Shown here in pieces: positions 35,735 through 44,298 of a stretch of 64,000 nt of DNA. The notes beneath the pieces are model-generated. The model had not been told where the DNA came from. It worked only from the letters and a program-made list of their open reading frames with translations, and did not search any database. The stretch lies in the NCBI GenBank assembly GCA_965243105.1, contig CBDEUC010000003.1, positions 2,108,001-2,172,000 on the forward strand, read 5' to 3'. The first letter of the stretch is position 1, and every line of letters begins with the position of its first letter. A program made the translations under genes and the position numbers. The DNA is from WLWS01 sp965243105 (lineage in GTDB: Bacteria; Pseudomonadota; Gammaproteobacteria; Eutrophobiales; Eutrophobiaceae).

Positions 35735-36247
35735 TTATTTCTTCGCAAATTCAACCAGGCTGGCATGGGAGAACATGTAATCCTGGCCCTCAAGTGGCAC
35801 GTGGCAGGCTGCGCACTCGAGGTCGTTCTTTTTCACTGAACCATCGGTATTGTAAATGGCGAAACCCCAGCCGCCGGCACGATGTTCACCGCCAAAAGAC
35901 TCATCCCAGCTATCGCGTTTTTCCATGACAGCGATTGCTGCGAACTTGCCTTTTTCAAAGAGACCGTTGCTGTCCATCATGGCATTGCCGCTTTCGTCCA
36001 TTTTTGTCTTGTAAATTTCCATAACGATAACGGAACCATCGGCGAGGGTACCACCTGCAGCTGAATCAACAGCGGTTTTGTTGGCATAGAGAACCGCGAG
36101 CTGCTTGCCATTTCCGCGATTACGTACGTCGTAGTTTGAGAAGCCTGACAGGTAATCACCCGGGAAGCTGACAAATTCTGGATTACCGCCAGCGAAAGCG
36201 GCGATAGCAACTGGTATAAGGGTCATGATTAACAGTGTTCTTTTCAT
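35735..36247 (-). CDS. Exported cytochrome P460 family protein
   Basis: A 170-residue periplasmic c-type cytochrome of the P460/cytochrome c' beta family. A signal peptide (LLIMTLIPVAIAAFA) is followed by FPGDYLSGFSNYDVRNRGNG and VIVMEIYKTKMD, and the haem-binding CxxCH is ECAACHVPL near the C-terminus. P460-like proteins oxidise hydroxylamine or bind NO. ATG at 36247 is preferred over 36283, with GAGG upstream. It is divergent from an OhrR-like regulator gene and shares its palindromes. Confidence 0.85.
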   Translation of the reverse strand: MKRTLLIMTLIPVAIAAFAGGNPEFVSFPGDYLSGFSNYDVRNRGNGKQLAVLYANKTAVDSAAGGTLADGSVIVMEIYKTKMDESGNAMMDSNGLFEKGKFAAIAVMEKRDSWDESFGGEHRAGGWGFAIYNTDGSVKKNDLECAACHVPLEGQDYMFSHASLVEFAKK

Positions 36248-36274
36248 TTCAGATCCTCTCAAATATAAAAATGC

Positions 36275-36286
36275 TTCGTGCACGAA
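36275..36286. promoter_or_regulatory. Palindromic operator candidate, copy 1
   Basis: TTCGTGCACGAA is a perfect 12-base palindrome 28 bases upstream of the P460 gene, in the divergent region shared with the regulator. MarR/OhrR proteins bind palindromes of this size. A near-copy lies at 36334-36345. Confidence 0.5.
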
Positions 36287-36333
36287 ATATTGTAAAAGCG
36301 AGTATAGTGAAGCTAAAATTCAAACACAATCAT

Positions 36334-36345
36334 TTAGTGTACGAA
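36334..36345. promoter_or_regulatory. Palindromic operator candidate, copy 2
   Basis: TTAGTGTACGAA matches copy 1 in 10 of 12 positions and ends seven bases before the regulator start codon, as expected for autorepression. The centres are 59 bases apart. Confidence 0.45.
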
Positions 36346-36352
36346 ATAAATC

Positions 36353-36796
36353 ATGAGCAAAGCAGACCTAAGGGCTCCACGTCTCGGGGAACAAGTATGT
36401 TACGCGCTTTATTCAACTTCAAGGGAGATCACCCGCGCCTACAAGCCCCTGTTATCGCCATTGAGCCTGACATACCCCCAATACGTGGTCATGATGGCCC
36501 TGTGGAAGAACGACAACATCATGATTAGCCAGCTTTCAGAGGCGACCGGGATCGGTAATGCCACGCTTACGCCGCTGCTTAGAAGACTGGAAACTACCGG
36601 GTATATTGAGCGACAGTTCAAGGCAGCTGATGAGCGCCAGAAATTACTCAAACTGACCTCAAAGGGCGAGGCACTGGCGAAAAAAGCAAAAAAGGCAAGC
36701 GAAGCGGCTCTTTGCGCGACAGGTCTCAGCGAGGGGCAGGCCAGGAAACTTTTGTCCCTTTGCGATGCCATAAAAGACCGTCTGCACGCAACATAA
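36353..36796 (+). CDS. MarR family regulator, OhrR-like
   Basis: A 147-residue winged-helix repressor. The N-terminal EQVCYALYSTSREITRAYKP has the reactive Cys position (near residue 17) and flanking Tyr of OhrR proteins, which are inactivated by peroxide-driven Cys oxidation. The recognition helix region ATGIGNATLTPLLRRLETTG and wing FKAADERQKLLKLT are standard. No ohr gene is adjacent; the divergent gene is a P460 cytochrome, the likely target. Palindromes in between support direct control. Confidence 0.85.
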   Translation: MSKADLRAPRLGEQVCYALYSTSREITRAYKPLLSPLSLTYPQYVVMMALWKNDNIMISQLSEATGIGNATLTPLLRRLETTGYIERQFKAADERQKLLKLTSKGEALAKKAKKASEAALCATGLSEGQARKLLSLCDAIKDRLHAT

Positions 36797-36853
36797 CTTG
36801 CGGCCAGGCTGAACCTGTCGCCCTGGTCAACATATCAAAGCTGGAGGAAATCA

Positions 36854-37615
36854 ATGCGTCTTGTATCGTGGAATGTGAATGGAATTCGAGCGGTGCTAAA
36901 AAAGGACTTCGCGTCTTCACTTGCGAGTATGGATACTGACATACTCTGCCTGCAGGAAACCAAGGCACAGGATGACCAGGTCGCGCAGGCACTGGAACAG
37001 CTTGAAGGTTATTACCTGTATTCAAATTCTGCGGAACGAAAGGGATATTCAGGTACTGCCATCCTGAGCAGGAAAGAGCCGCTGGCGGTGGATTACGACA
37101 TAGGTGCTAAGGAGCATGATAGCGAGGGCAGGGTCATCGCAGCGGAGTATCCTGACTATATTCTCGTGACGGTGTATACGCCAAACTCGGGCAGTGAGCT
37201 GAAGCGCCTGGCTTACCGGCAAACCTGGGACAAGGCATTTCTGAAGTACATAAAAAAGCTGGAGAAACAAAAGCCGGTCATCGTCTGTGGCGATCTCAAC
37301 GTGGCACACAGGGAAATAGACCTTGCCCGGCCAAAACAGAATTACAACAAGAGTGCCGGGTACATGCAGGAAGAAATTGATGGCATGGACAACATCATCG
37401 CCAGTGGTTTTGTCGATAGTTTTCGTGAGATCAGGGCCGAAGAGATCAAGTACAGCTGGTGGAGCTACCGCGCAGGTGCCCGGGCGAGGAACATCGGCTG
37501 GAGGATCGATTACTTCCTCTGCTCACCTTCCCTGGCAGGAAACATCACCGGGGCAGATATCCTGAATGACGTGATGGGCTCCGATCATTGCCCGGTTCAG
37601 CTGGACTTAAAATAA
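36854..37615 (+). CDS. xthA: Exodeoxyribonuclease III
   Basis: A 253-residue AP endonuclease/3'-5' exonuclease for base-excision repair. The metal and active-site motifs are SWNVNGIRAVLKKDF, ILCLQETKAQDDQV, YSGTAILSRKEP, VCGDLNVAHREIDLARPK and IDYFLCSPSL ending MGSDHCPVQLDL, all characteristic of the ExoA/XthA family. The start ATG at 36854 has a GGAGG-like sequence (CTGGAGGAAATCA) just upstream. A terminator follows between it and the convergent gene. Confidence 0.95.
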   Translation: MRLVSWNVNGIRAVLKKDFASSLASMDTDILCLQETKAQDDQVAQALEQLEGYYLYSNSAERKGYSGTAILSRKEPLAVDYDIGAKEHDSEGRVIAAEYPDYILVTVYTPNSGSELKRLAYRQTWDKAFLKYIKKLEKQKPVIVCGDLNVAHREIDLARPKQNYNKSAGYMQEEIDGMDNIIASGFVDSFREIRAEEIKYSWWSYRAGARARNIGWRIDYFLCSPSLAGNITGADILNDVMGSDHCPVQLDLK

Positions 37616-37640
37616 GCGAGTCATAATGATTAAGGTATAA

Positions 37641-37662
37641 AAGCCGGCATATTTCCCGGCTT
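37641..37662. terminator. Bidirectional terminator
   Basis: AAGCCGG/CCGGCTT, a seven-base-pair stem with a seven-base loop, sits between xthA and the convergent small membrane-protein gene. On the minus strand the stem is followed by TTATACC, a better tract than the plus side, so it mainly serves the minus gene. Confidence 0.6.
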
Positions 37663-37663
37663 A

Positions 37664-37933
37664 CTATCCCTTATGTTTTGATTTCCTTGCCAGCAGGAAA
37701 ACAACAACCCCGGTGGCGGCGGCAATTGTGCCTCCGAACAGCTGGGCTATCGGCCACATTGTCGCACCACCGCCAGCGTAGGGTGTGAAGTAAACGGTAT
37801 AAAGAATAGCCAGCAGAAGGCCAAACCAGGGAACTGCACCAGCAAGGTAGATAGCCCACGGCTTTTCAATCAGTAATGCCGTGAGAAGACCTGAGAGTCC
37901 GGAAAGCCCGAGTAACAGTAGCCAGGTCAGCAT
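37664..37933 (-). CDS. Small membrane protein, unknown
   Basis: An 89-residue protein with three hydrophobic helices (about 3-20, 27-50 and 60-82) and a basic C-terminal end (ARKSKHKG). The helices are Gly/Ala-rich. It belongs to no family I recognise. It begins 11 bases downstream of the carboxyltransferase-like gene and could be its partner, since related decarboxylase complexes have small membrane subunits. That link is only a guess. Confidence 0.6.
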   Translation of the reverse strand: MLTWLLLLGLSGLSGLLTALLIEKPWAIYLAGAVPWFGLLLAILYTVYFTPYAGGGATMWPIAQLFGGTIAAATGVVVFLLARKSKHKG

Positions 37934-37944
37934 TGAAGCGAAGT

Positions 37945-39369
37945 CTAGTTAGGCGCCGCCTCCAGCTCTTCTTCCTCGGGCTCCGTTTTCCTTACATTGA
38001 CCTTTGAGTTACCCAGCAGGAAGTCCAGGCCCTTATCACCACAGCTTGCGATGATGAATAGATTTTCATCAGTCGTTTCAAGATTGTTTTCCTCGAGTAT
38101 CTTTGTGGCTGCCGGGATTCCATCTTCGGGTAAATCCAGCGGATCGCCATCATACCTGGGCTTCTTGCGCTGTTTTTCAGCTTTCTTGATAACCTCGGGG
38201 TCGGCAGGTACTGGTGTGCGACCGAAATAACCAAGCACCATGTCACCGTAGTCCGGGGTGATACGTTTCCATTGACCCATTGCGACATTGGCATAGGCCT
38301 GCTGAAAGTAAAATTGCGATACCGGTGTTACCGAGGTACCAAAGCCGCCTTTTCTTACCACCTCCGGCATTTCCTTTAATACCTTTGGAAACAGGTGCAG
38401 CGTATTGATGTCGCGCATCATCATCGTGTTTGCCGTCAGGGCACCACCTGGCATGGGAGCAATAGCGACCAGCGGCGTGACCTGTTTCGCTTCAGGAGGT
38501 ACGTAGTAGTCTTTCATGCAATCTTCCAGTACTTCCGCGGCAACGATAACTTTTTCATAATCAATATCGAGTTTGAAATCAGTACCTTTCAATGCATGCC
38601 ACATGCTGATCATGTCTGCCTGCGAGGTGCCACCGGAGACAGGACTCTTGGCCAGGTCAATTCCATCGGCGCCGGCTTCGATGGCCGCAAGATAGGAAGG
38701 AATACCACAGCCCACGGTGTCATGGGTGTGAAGGCGGATATGGGTTCCCTCGGGAAGTAGCTTTCGAGCGCCCTTGATGGTGTCGTAAATTTTCCTGGGA
38801 TTTGAACTACCGGTTGCATCCTTGAAACAAAAGGAATCAAAAGGCACGTCCATATCAAGGATCATCCTGATACGCTCGTGGTAAAACTCCGGAGTGTGAG
38901 CACCTTCGCAACCGGGCGGCAAATCCATTATCGCCACGACCACCTCGTGATTTAGTCCATGATGCTTAATTCTCTCTGCGCTGTACTGCAGGTTACGTAT
39001 GTCATTCAGGGCGTCGAAATTACGTATCGTGGTTATGCCATGCTTTTTGAATAATTTTGCGTGAAGGTCAATGATGTCACGGGGTTGCTGGTTCAGTGCA
39101 ACAACGTTAATGCCTCTTGCCAGTGTCTGAAGATTGGCGTCGGGCCCGGTGGTTTCTCGAAATGCGTCCATCATGTCAAACGCACTTTCATTGCAGTAAA
39201 AAAACAGGCTTTGAAAGCGTGCGCCGCCACCTGCCTCGAAATGGGTAATTCCTGCTTCCACGCTGGCTTCCAGGGCGGGGAGAAAATCTTTCGTCAGGAC
39301 GCGAGCTCCGTAAACAGACTGGAAACCATCACGAAATGACGTATCCATTACCTTAATTTCTTTGGCCAA
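37945..39369 (-). CDS. Biotin-dependent carboxyltransferase-type protein (PycB/OadA-like), no biotin domain
   Basis: A 474-residue protein with the TIM-barrel carboxyltransferase fold of oxaloacetate decarboxylase alpha and pyruvate carboxylase. It opens IKVMDTSFRDGFQSVYGAR and has the metal motif LHTHDTVGCGIPSYLAAI, CFKDATGSSNPRKIYDTIKG with the Lys, and PMPGGALTANTM. The C-terminus ends in an acidic tail (EEEELEAAPN) with no AMKM biotin site. No biotin carboxylase or BCCP gene is adjacent. It could act with a carrier encoded elsewhere or be a divergent enzyme. The 290 bases upstream of it hold no feature I can call. Confidence 0.78.
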   Translation of the reverse strand: MAKEIKVMDTSFRDGFQSVYGARVLTKDFLPALEASVEAGITHFEAGGGARFQSLFFYCNESAFDMMDAFRETTGPDANLQTLARGINVVALNQQPRDIIDLHAKLFKKHGITTIRNFDALNDIRNLQYSAERIKHHGLNHEVVVAIMDLPPGCEGAHTPEFYHERIRMILDMDVPFDSFCFKDATGSSNPRKIYDTIKGARKLLPEGTHIRLHTHDTVGCGIPSYLAAIEAGADGIDLAKSPVSGGTSQADMISMWHALKGTDFKLDIDYEKVIVAAEVLEDCMKDYYVPPEAKQVTPLVAIAPMPGGALTANTMMMRDINTLHLFPKVLKEMPEVVRKGGFGTSVTPVSQFYFQQAYANVAMGQWKRITPDYGDMVLGYFGRTPVPADPEVIKKAEKQRKKPRYDGDPLDLPEDGIPAATKILEENNLETTDENLFIIASCGDKGLDFLLGNSKVNVRKTEPEEEELEAAPN

Positions 39370-39661
39370 ATCAATTTCTCCTTCGCTGGGTATTTATGTT
39401 CGTATTTCGCATTGTCTGTAGCGGGGGCGAAGCTTTCGGATTGTTCTTTATCGTGCTTCCGTTATCATTGCCCCGAATCTCGCCCAAATAGCGGGGAATA
39501 AACTCTTTAATAAAGAGTCATGACTTGTTTGAAAGTTATTATTCGAAATACCGTGACCAGAGAAAGAATTGTAATACGGATATTGCCACCATTACCACAC
39601 GCATGGTCGTTATTCGGCCAGGCGAAACAACCTTGTTTGGCAGGGTGAAACGCATTCCAGC

Positions 39662-41014
39662 ATGAGTAATTTCAATACATTCTGGTCCCAGTTTGTCAGT
39701 CTTGTCTGGGGTATGCCACTGGTCATCCTGTTGACGGGCGCCGGCCTGTATTTCACCATTGTCACGCGTTTTTTACCATTTAGAAGTTTTTTCCATGCCC
39801 TGCAGATCATCAGTGGCAAGTATGACAGGACTGACGATCCCGGTGAGATATCACATTTCCAGGCCTTGAGTTCAGCACTCTCGGCGACCGTTGGTATGGG
39901 AAATATCGCCGGGGTTGCTGTTGCCGTGGCAGTGGGTGGCCCCGGGGCTGTTTTCTGGATGTGGATCTCAGGCCTGGTGGGAATGACGACAAAATTCTTC
40001 ACCTGCTCGTTGGCCTGCATGTATCGAAAGGATGATGAAGATGGAATCGCCCAGGGTGGACCGATGTATTTTATAGAGGTAGGGCTTGGACGCCGCTACA
40101 GGTTCCTGGCGGTATTTTTTTCCATATGTGGCATGGTAGGTACTCTCAGCCTGTTCCAGTCCAACCAGCTTGCCAACCTGCTGCGACAGGAATGGGGGGT
40201 ACCACCATTATTTACCGGTAGCGTAGCCATGGTACTGGTTGCCGCCGTGGTACTGGGCGGAATTACGCGAATCGGGAAGGCGACGTCACGTATCGTCCCA
40301 GCCATGTGCCTGCTGTATTTTTTTTCCTGTTGCTGGATTGTCATACTCAACATTGAGCTGGTACCCGGATTATTGCTGAGCATCGTAACGAATGGCCTGG
40401 GACTGGAAGCACTGGCGGGCGGTGCCGCGGGCCTTGCCTTGCGTGAAGTCATGGTCACCGGCATTCAGCGTGCCGCTTTTTCCAATGAAGCCGGAATAGG
40501 AACGGCCCCCATGGCTCATGGTGCGGCAAAAACCAGCGAGCCGGTACGAGAAGGCCTGGTTGCAATGGTTGGTCCCTTTATCGACACTCACGTGATTTGT
40601 ACCCTGACGGCACTTGTTATCCTCATTACCGGTGTAACAAGCGAGTCCGGCGGGATCACCATGACCGCGGCAGCTTTCGAAACGGCAATGCCGGTTTATG
40701 GAAAGATCATACTCAGCCTGGTAGTCGTAATGTTCGCCGTCTCCTCGATGATTTCCCTGTCTTACTATGGATTGAAATGTGCGCGTTACCTGTTTGGCAA
40801 AAAGCGCGGCTGGAACTACATTTATATTTACCTGTTATCAATATTGCTGGCAGCGGTATGGAGCCAGGGGGTTGTGCTGGACATAGTAGACTCCGCTTAT
40901 GGCCTCATGGCCATCCCGACCGTGATATCGACGCTTATCCTTTCCCCTAAAGTCGTGAGGGCATTAAAGGATTACCTGCAACGAATGAAGCTGGCCGATC
41001 AGGAATTGCAATAA
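39662..41014 (+). CDS. Sodium:alanine symporter, AGCS family
   Basis: A 450-residue inner-membrane Na+/amino-acid symporter, with about ten hydrophobic helices. The signature is TVGMGNIAGVAVAVAVGGPG, followed by FWMWISGLVGMTTKF, as in AgcS/DagA proteins that carry alanine or glycine. Another landmark is AFSNEAGIGTAPMAHGAA. ATG at 39662 is preferred. It is convergent with an NSS symporter 11 bases away, so a pair of Na+/amino-acid carriers sits together. Confidence 0.93.
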   Translation: MSNFNTFWSQFVSLVWGMPLVILLTGAGLYFTIVTRFLPFRSFFHALQIISGKYDRTDDPGEISHFQALSSALSATVGMGNIAGVAVAVAVGGPGAVFWMWISGLVGMTTKFFTCSLACMYRKDDEDGIAQGGPMYFIEVGLGRRYRFLAVFFSICGMVGTLSLFQSNQLANLLRQEWGVPPLFTGSVAMVLVAAVVLGGITRIGKATSRIVPAMCLLYFFSCCWIVILNIELVPGLLLSIVTNGLGLEALAGGAAGLALREVMVTGIQRAAFSNEAGIGTAPMAHGAAKTSEPVREGLVAMVGPFIDTHVICTLTALVILITGVTSESGGITMTAAAFETAMPVYGKIILSLVVVMFAVSSMISLSYYGLKCARYLFGKKRGWNYIYIYLLSILLAAVWSQGVVLDIVDSAYGLMAIPTVISTLILSPKVVRALKDYLQRMKLADQELQ

Positions 41015-41025
41015 TGTGCTGCCCG

Positions 41026-42414
41026 TCAGGCTGCATTTCCCCCAAGCAGGCTGAAAACAAATACGCTGAGGATGGCGATAGGTGCGATGAATTTAACCAC
41101 GACAATTACAGCTTTGAACAGGAAGTGATCCACAGGTAACTCGAGTTCACTGGCGAATGAATCCTGGGAAATAACCCAGCCTGTAAACAGCGCCAGGATC
41201 AAGCCACCAACAGGGATGAATACGTTGGCAACAAAAAAGTCCATCAAATCAAAAATGGTTTTCCCCTCGAGCAGGGCCAACTGCGTGACAGGTTTAAAAT
41301 CTGCGAGAATGTTGAAAGACAACAGTGAGGGTAATCCGCAAAGCCAGATAATAATGCCCATACCCATGGCCAACTGGGCCCGGGAGAATCTCTGTTTTTC
41401 TTCAAGGTAGGAAACTACAGGCTCGAGCATACTGAGTGCAGAGGTCAGTGCAGCAACGGTCATTAATACAAAAAACAGGATCCCAAACAGGATGCCAGCC
41501 GGCATCTGGCCAAAGGCCACGGGCAGGGTGATAAATACCAGCCCCGGTCCCTCTCCCGCAGTCAGGCCGTAAGAAAACACAAGTGGAAAAATGATTAAGC
41601 CCATCATGAGCGCCACGCCCGTGTCCGCCAGGACTATCACTGCTGATACGCGCGGAATTGAGATATGACCGGGCATGTAGGCGCCATAGGTAATGAGAGC
41701 ACCTGCGGCAACATTGACTGAAAAAAATGCCTGCCCGACGGCCATGATCAGGGTTTCACCGGTGACCTGTGAAAAATCCGGGGTAAAAAGAAATTTTGTG
41801 GCACCGATGAAGTCGGCAGTAACAGCAGAATATACGAGCAACACCAGCAGTAGAAAAAATAGTCCCGGCATCAGGAAGCTTATCGCTTTTTCCAGCCCCT
41901 TTCGCACACCCTGGGAGACTATCGCTACTGTAATTGTAATGAACAGCGTATGCCAGAACACAAGGCGAAGCGGGTTCGATACAAGTGATGAAAAGTTACT
42001 GGCGGAGTCTTCGGGGTTTATCTCGTGGAGTTTACCCAGGAGACCAGAGACAGCGTAATCCATGGTCCATCCTGCGACAATACTGTAATACATCAGCCCG
42101 ATAGTCGGGGCAATGATGGCCAACCAGCCAAAGCTCTGCCAGAAGGGTCCGGCGTTTTCCTCTTTTGCTACTTTCCTGACAGTAGCCACCGGGCTTTCGC
42201 CGCCGCGTCGACCCAGTGCGATCTCAGCCATCACAAGTGGCAGGACAATAATTACTATGCAGGCGCAATAGATTAAGACAAACGCACCGCCGCCGTTAAC
42301 TCCAGTTATGTAGGGAAATCGCCAGATATTACCAAGGCCGATTGCGCTTCCTATGGCGGCCAGCAGGAATGCCCGGCGCGAGGACCATTTTTCATGTACA
42401 AATTGCTCTGACAT
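41026..42414 (-). CDS. Sodium-dependent transporter, NSS/SNF family (second copy)
   Basis: A 462-residue NSS symporter, with the TM1 motif GSAIGLGNIWRFPYITGVNGGG, the MAEIALGRRGGESPVATVRK loop and the TM6 region VGQAFFSVNVAAGALITYGA. It is a distant paralogue of the gene at 10030-11430, sharing overall layout and several motifs. Substrate not assigned. It is convergent with the AGCS gene and divergent from the DUF2244 gene across about 137 bases. Confidence 0.92.
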   Translation of the reverse strand: MSEQFVHEKWSSRRAFLLAAIGSAIGLGNIWRFPYITGVNGGGAFVLIYCACIVIIVLPLVMAEIALGRRGGESPVATVRKVAKEENAGPFWQSFGWLAIIAPTIGLMYYSIVAGWTMDYAVSGLLGKLHEINPEDSASNFSSLVSNPLRLVFWHTLFITITVAIVSQGVRKGLEKAISFLMPGLFFLLLVLLVYSAVTADFIGATKFLFTPDFSQVTGETLIMAVGQAFFSVNVAAGALITYGAYMPGHISIPRVSAVIVLADTGVALMMGLIIFPLVFSYGLTAGEGPGLVFITLPVAFGQMPAGILFGILFFVLMTVAALTSALSMLEPVVSYLEEKQRFSRAQLAMGMGIIIWLCGLPSLLSFNILADFKPVTQLALLEGKTIFDLMDFFVANVFIPVGGLILALFTGWVISQDSFASELELPVDHFLFKAVIVVVKFIAPIAILSVFVFSLLGGNAA

Positions 42415-42551
42415 ATATCCCGGTGCCTGTCTGAAACAGCAATGCTTCGCTTGAAATATTTAAATACTACCATGTCACTGTCTAAGCGAATAATATAACC
42501 TCTGAACCTGGGCTGCGAAGCGGCGACCAGGACAAGCAAGAGGTCAACGAC

Positions 42552-43061
42552 GTGATACTTGAACTGGAAGAAAACAACGAACCGGGCAGGGGATACGTGG
42601 TCATGCCAAACCAGGCAATGCCCTGGCGGCAGTTGCTGCGCTGGTACCTGCTAATATCAATGATTTCACTGGGTATCGGTGTCTATTTTTTCTCCAGGGG
42701 TATGATCCTGGTTTTGCCATTTTCGGGCCTGGAGGTACTGGCACTGGGATTTGCGCTTTACGTCAGTGCCTGGAAAAGTAATGAAAGACAGGTAATCAGG
42801 ATTGGTAATGACAAGGTCGAAATTGAGACCGGTTTCCTGGCACCCCAGAGAAGTCAAAACTTTCAAAGAGGCTGGACCCGGGTCATCCTGCAACCCCCGG
42901 TTCATCCATGGTACCCGAGTCGCCTGGTCATCGGTTCACACGGTTCCCACGTTGAAATTGGCGCTTTCCTGAATGAACAGGAAAGACAGGGCCTTGCGCT
43001 CGAACTGAAACGTGCCCTGTCACAACGGGATTATCCCGGATCGGCTATTAGTTCACCCTGA
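42552..43061 (+). CDS. DUF2244 family membrane protein
   Basis: A 169-residue integral-membrane protein of the DUF2244 family, commonly found in proteobacteria, function unknown. Two TM helices (about 35-55 and 58-76; MISLGIGVYFFSRGMILVLP then FSGLEVLALGFALYVSAW) precede a soluble domain beginning ERQVIRIGNDKVEIETG and ending in YPSRLVIGSHGSHVEIGAFL. GTG at 42552 has AAGAGG upstream. The next gene begins 16 bases after its stop. Confidence 0.82.
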   Translation: MILELEENNEPGRGYVVMPNQAMPWRQLLRWYLLISMISLGIGVYFFSRGMILVLPFSGLEVLALGFALYVSAWKSNERQVIRIGNDKVEIETGFLAPQRSQNFQRGWTRVILQPPVHPWYPSRLVIGSHGSHVEIGAFLNEQERQGLALELKRALSQRDYPGSAISSP

Positions 43062-43077
43062 TAGATGGAGAAGAATA

Positions 43078-43623
43078 TTGCCTGGAATTTATTTGCCTTC
43101 TCGGGCCTGCCTGTGCCTGTGCGTGCTGCTCATGTGGCCATTTAGTTCAAGTTCTGCTGATGCCCTTGCAGAAGGTGATGTGGCGCCTTCCTTTGATCTT
43201 GTCGATCAATACATGAAGCAACATAAATTGAGTGATTACCAGGGAAAGTGGGTAGTCCTCTACTTTTACCCCAAGGATGATACGCCGGGATGCACAACAG
43301 AGGCGTGCAACTTTCGTGATGATATTTACAAGATAAGGGAATTAAATGCCGAGGTACTGGGAGTCAGCCTTGACAGTGCCGAGAGCCACGCAAAATTTGC
43401 TGAAAAGCATGGATTGCCTTTCCCGCTGCTTTCTGATGCCAACGCTGACGTTGCGAAGGGATATGGGTGCTACTCGTCACTTGGCCCATTGAAGTTTGCC
43501 AGGCGACAAACCTTCATCATTGCTCCGGATGGCAGGCTGGCGAGGATTTATCGAAAGGTAACACCGGCCAGTCATTCCGAAGAGATCATACAGGAACTGC
43601 AGCGGCTACAGGCTGATAGTTGA
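43078..43623 (+). CDS. Exported peroxiredoxin (Bcp/PrxQ type)
   Basis: A thiol peroxidase with the active site YPKDDTPGCTTEACNFRDD: the peroxidatic Cys is in PGCTT and a resolving Cys five residues later, as in PrxQ. The frame is open from 43012, but that overlaps DUF2244; TTG at 43078, with GGAG upstream, gives a better start. The new N-terminus then holds the hydrophobic ACLCLCVLLMWPFSSSSADA, which fits a signal peptide, so the enzyme is probably periplasmic, unlike typical Bcp. Later motifs are LPFPLLSDANADVAKGYG and ARRQTFIIAPDGRLARIYRK. Its end overlaps the convergent gene. Confidence 0.85.
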   Translation: MPGIYLPSRACLCLCVLLMWPFSSSSADALAEGDVAPSFDLVDQYMKQHKLSDYQGKWVVLYFYPKDDTPGCTTEACNFRDDIYKIRELNAEVLGVSLDSAESHAKFAEKHGLPFPLLSDANADVAKGYGCYSSLGPLKFARRQTFIIAPDGRLARIYRKVTPASHSEEIIQELQRLQADS

Positions 43624-44169
43624 TTCGGCCTCGGGCTTTTTTTGTTTGTATAGCCATTTAACTGGCAGACCACGGTCCCGAATATAGTGGGCGACGACCA
43701 TGCTGTGGGCACTGAAAAAATCGTTTAGCACTATTTCCTGTACGTTTCCGTCAAGTCTTTCAAACTTCCAGGTGACATAGTCGTCACCGATCAGGTTACT
43801 CACCAGGTAGTTATGCTTGTCGCGTCTAAGCTCATGCAAGTTACCCAGGGACACCACCGTTTTAGAAGGCATGAACCAGCGACCGGTATCAATCGTAATT
43901 TGCTCACGGCTTACATGAATATACTCGTCTCCCAGCGACGGCATGATGAGCAGTGGTAATACCAGGGATGACACCAGCAAGCCCAGGGATATTTTTCGAA
44001 TGAACCCACGCCTGGCGATCAACATGGCCAGGATGCTGAACGCGGCCACAAAGCAAAAGACCATACCCCAGGCCAGCATTCTTTCACGGCTGCTGCTGAT
44101 CAACATTGAGCCATCGACACCGACACTTATCGTCGCGGCGTAAAACTTGTGTAGTAATATATCGTTCAA
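43606..44169 (-). CDS. Membrane protein, unknown
   Basis: A 187-residue protein with two hydrophobic helices (about 32-52 and 58-77) and a C-terminal soluble part of about 105 residues that begins DEYIHVSREQITIDTGRWF, predicted beta-rich (a PH-like or DUF-type appearance, not assigned). No signature I recognise. Its 3' end overlaps the peroxiredoxin gene by 18 bases, tail to tail. The start is uncertain, with alternative Met residues downstream. Confidence 0.6.
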   Translation of the reverse strand: MNDILLHKFYAATISVGVDGSMLISSSRERMLAWGMVFCFVAAFSILAMLIARRGFIRKISLGLLVSSLVLPLLIMPSLGDEYIHVSREQITIDTGRWFMPSKTVVSLGNLHELRRDKHNYLVSNLIGDDYVTWKFERLDGNVQEIVLNDFFSAHSMVVAHYIRDRGLPVKWLYKQKKPEAESTISL

Positions 44170-44298
44170 TGTTCTGTTTGTTTGAGGACCTTCAAAACAA
44201 GCATAGCTTGAAAAAAATACCCTGTTAATTCATCTTTTGGTGAATTTTTGTGTGCAGGCCTGTCTACCTCAATAGCAGTGAAAAAAACTGGATATATT

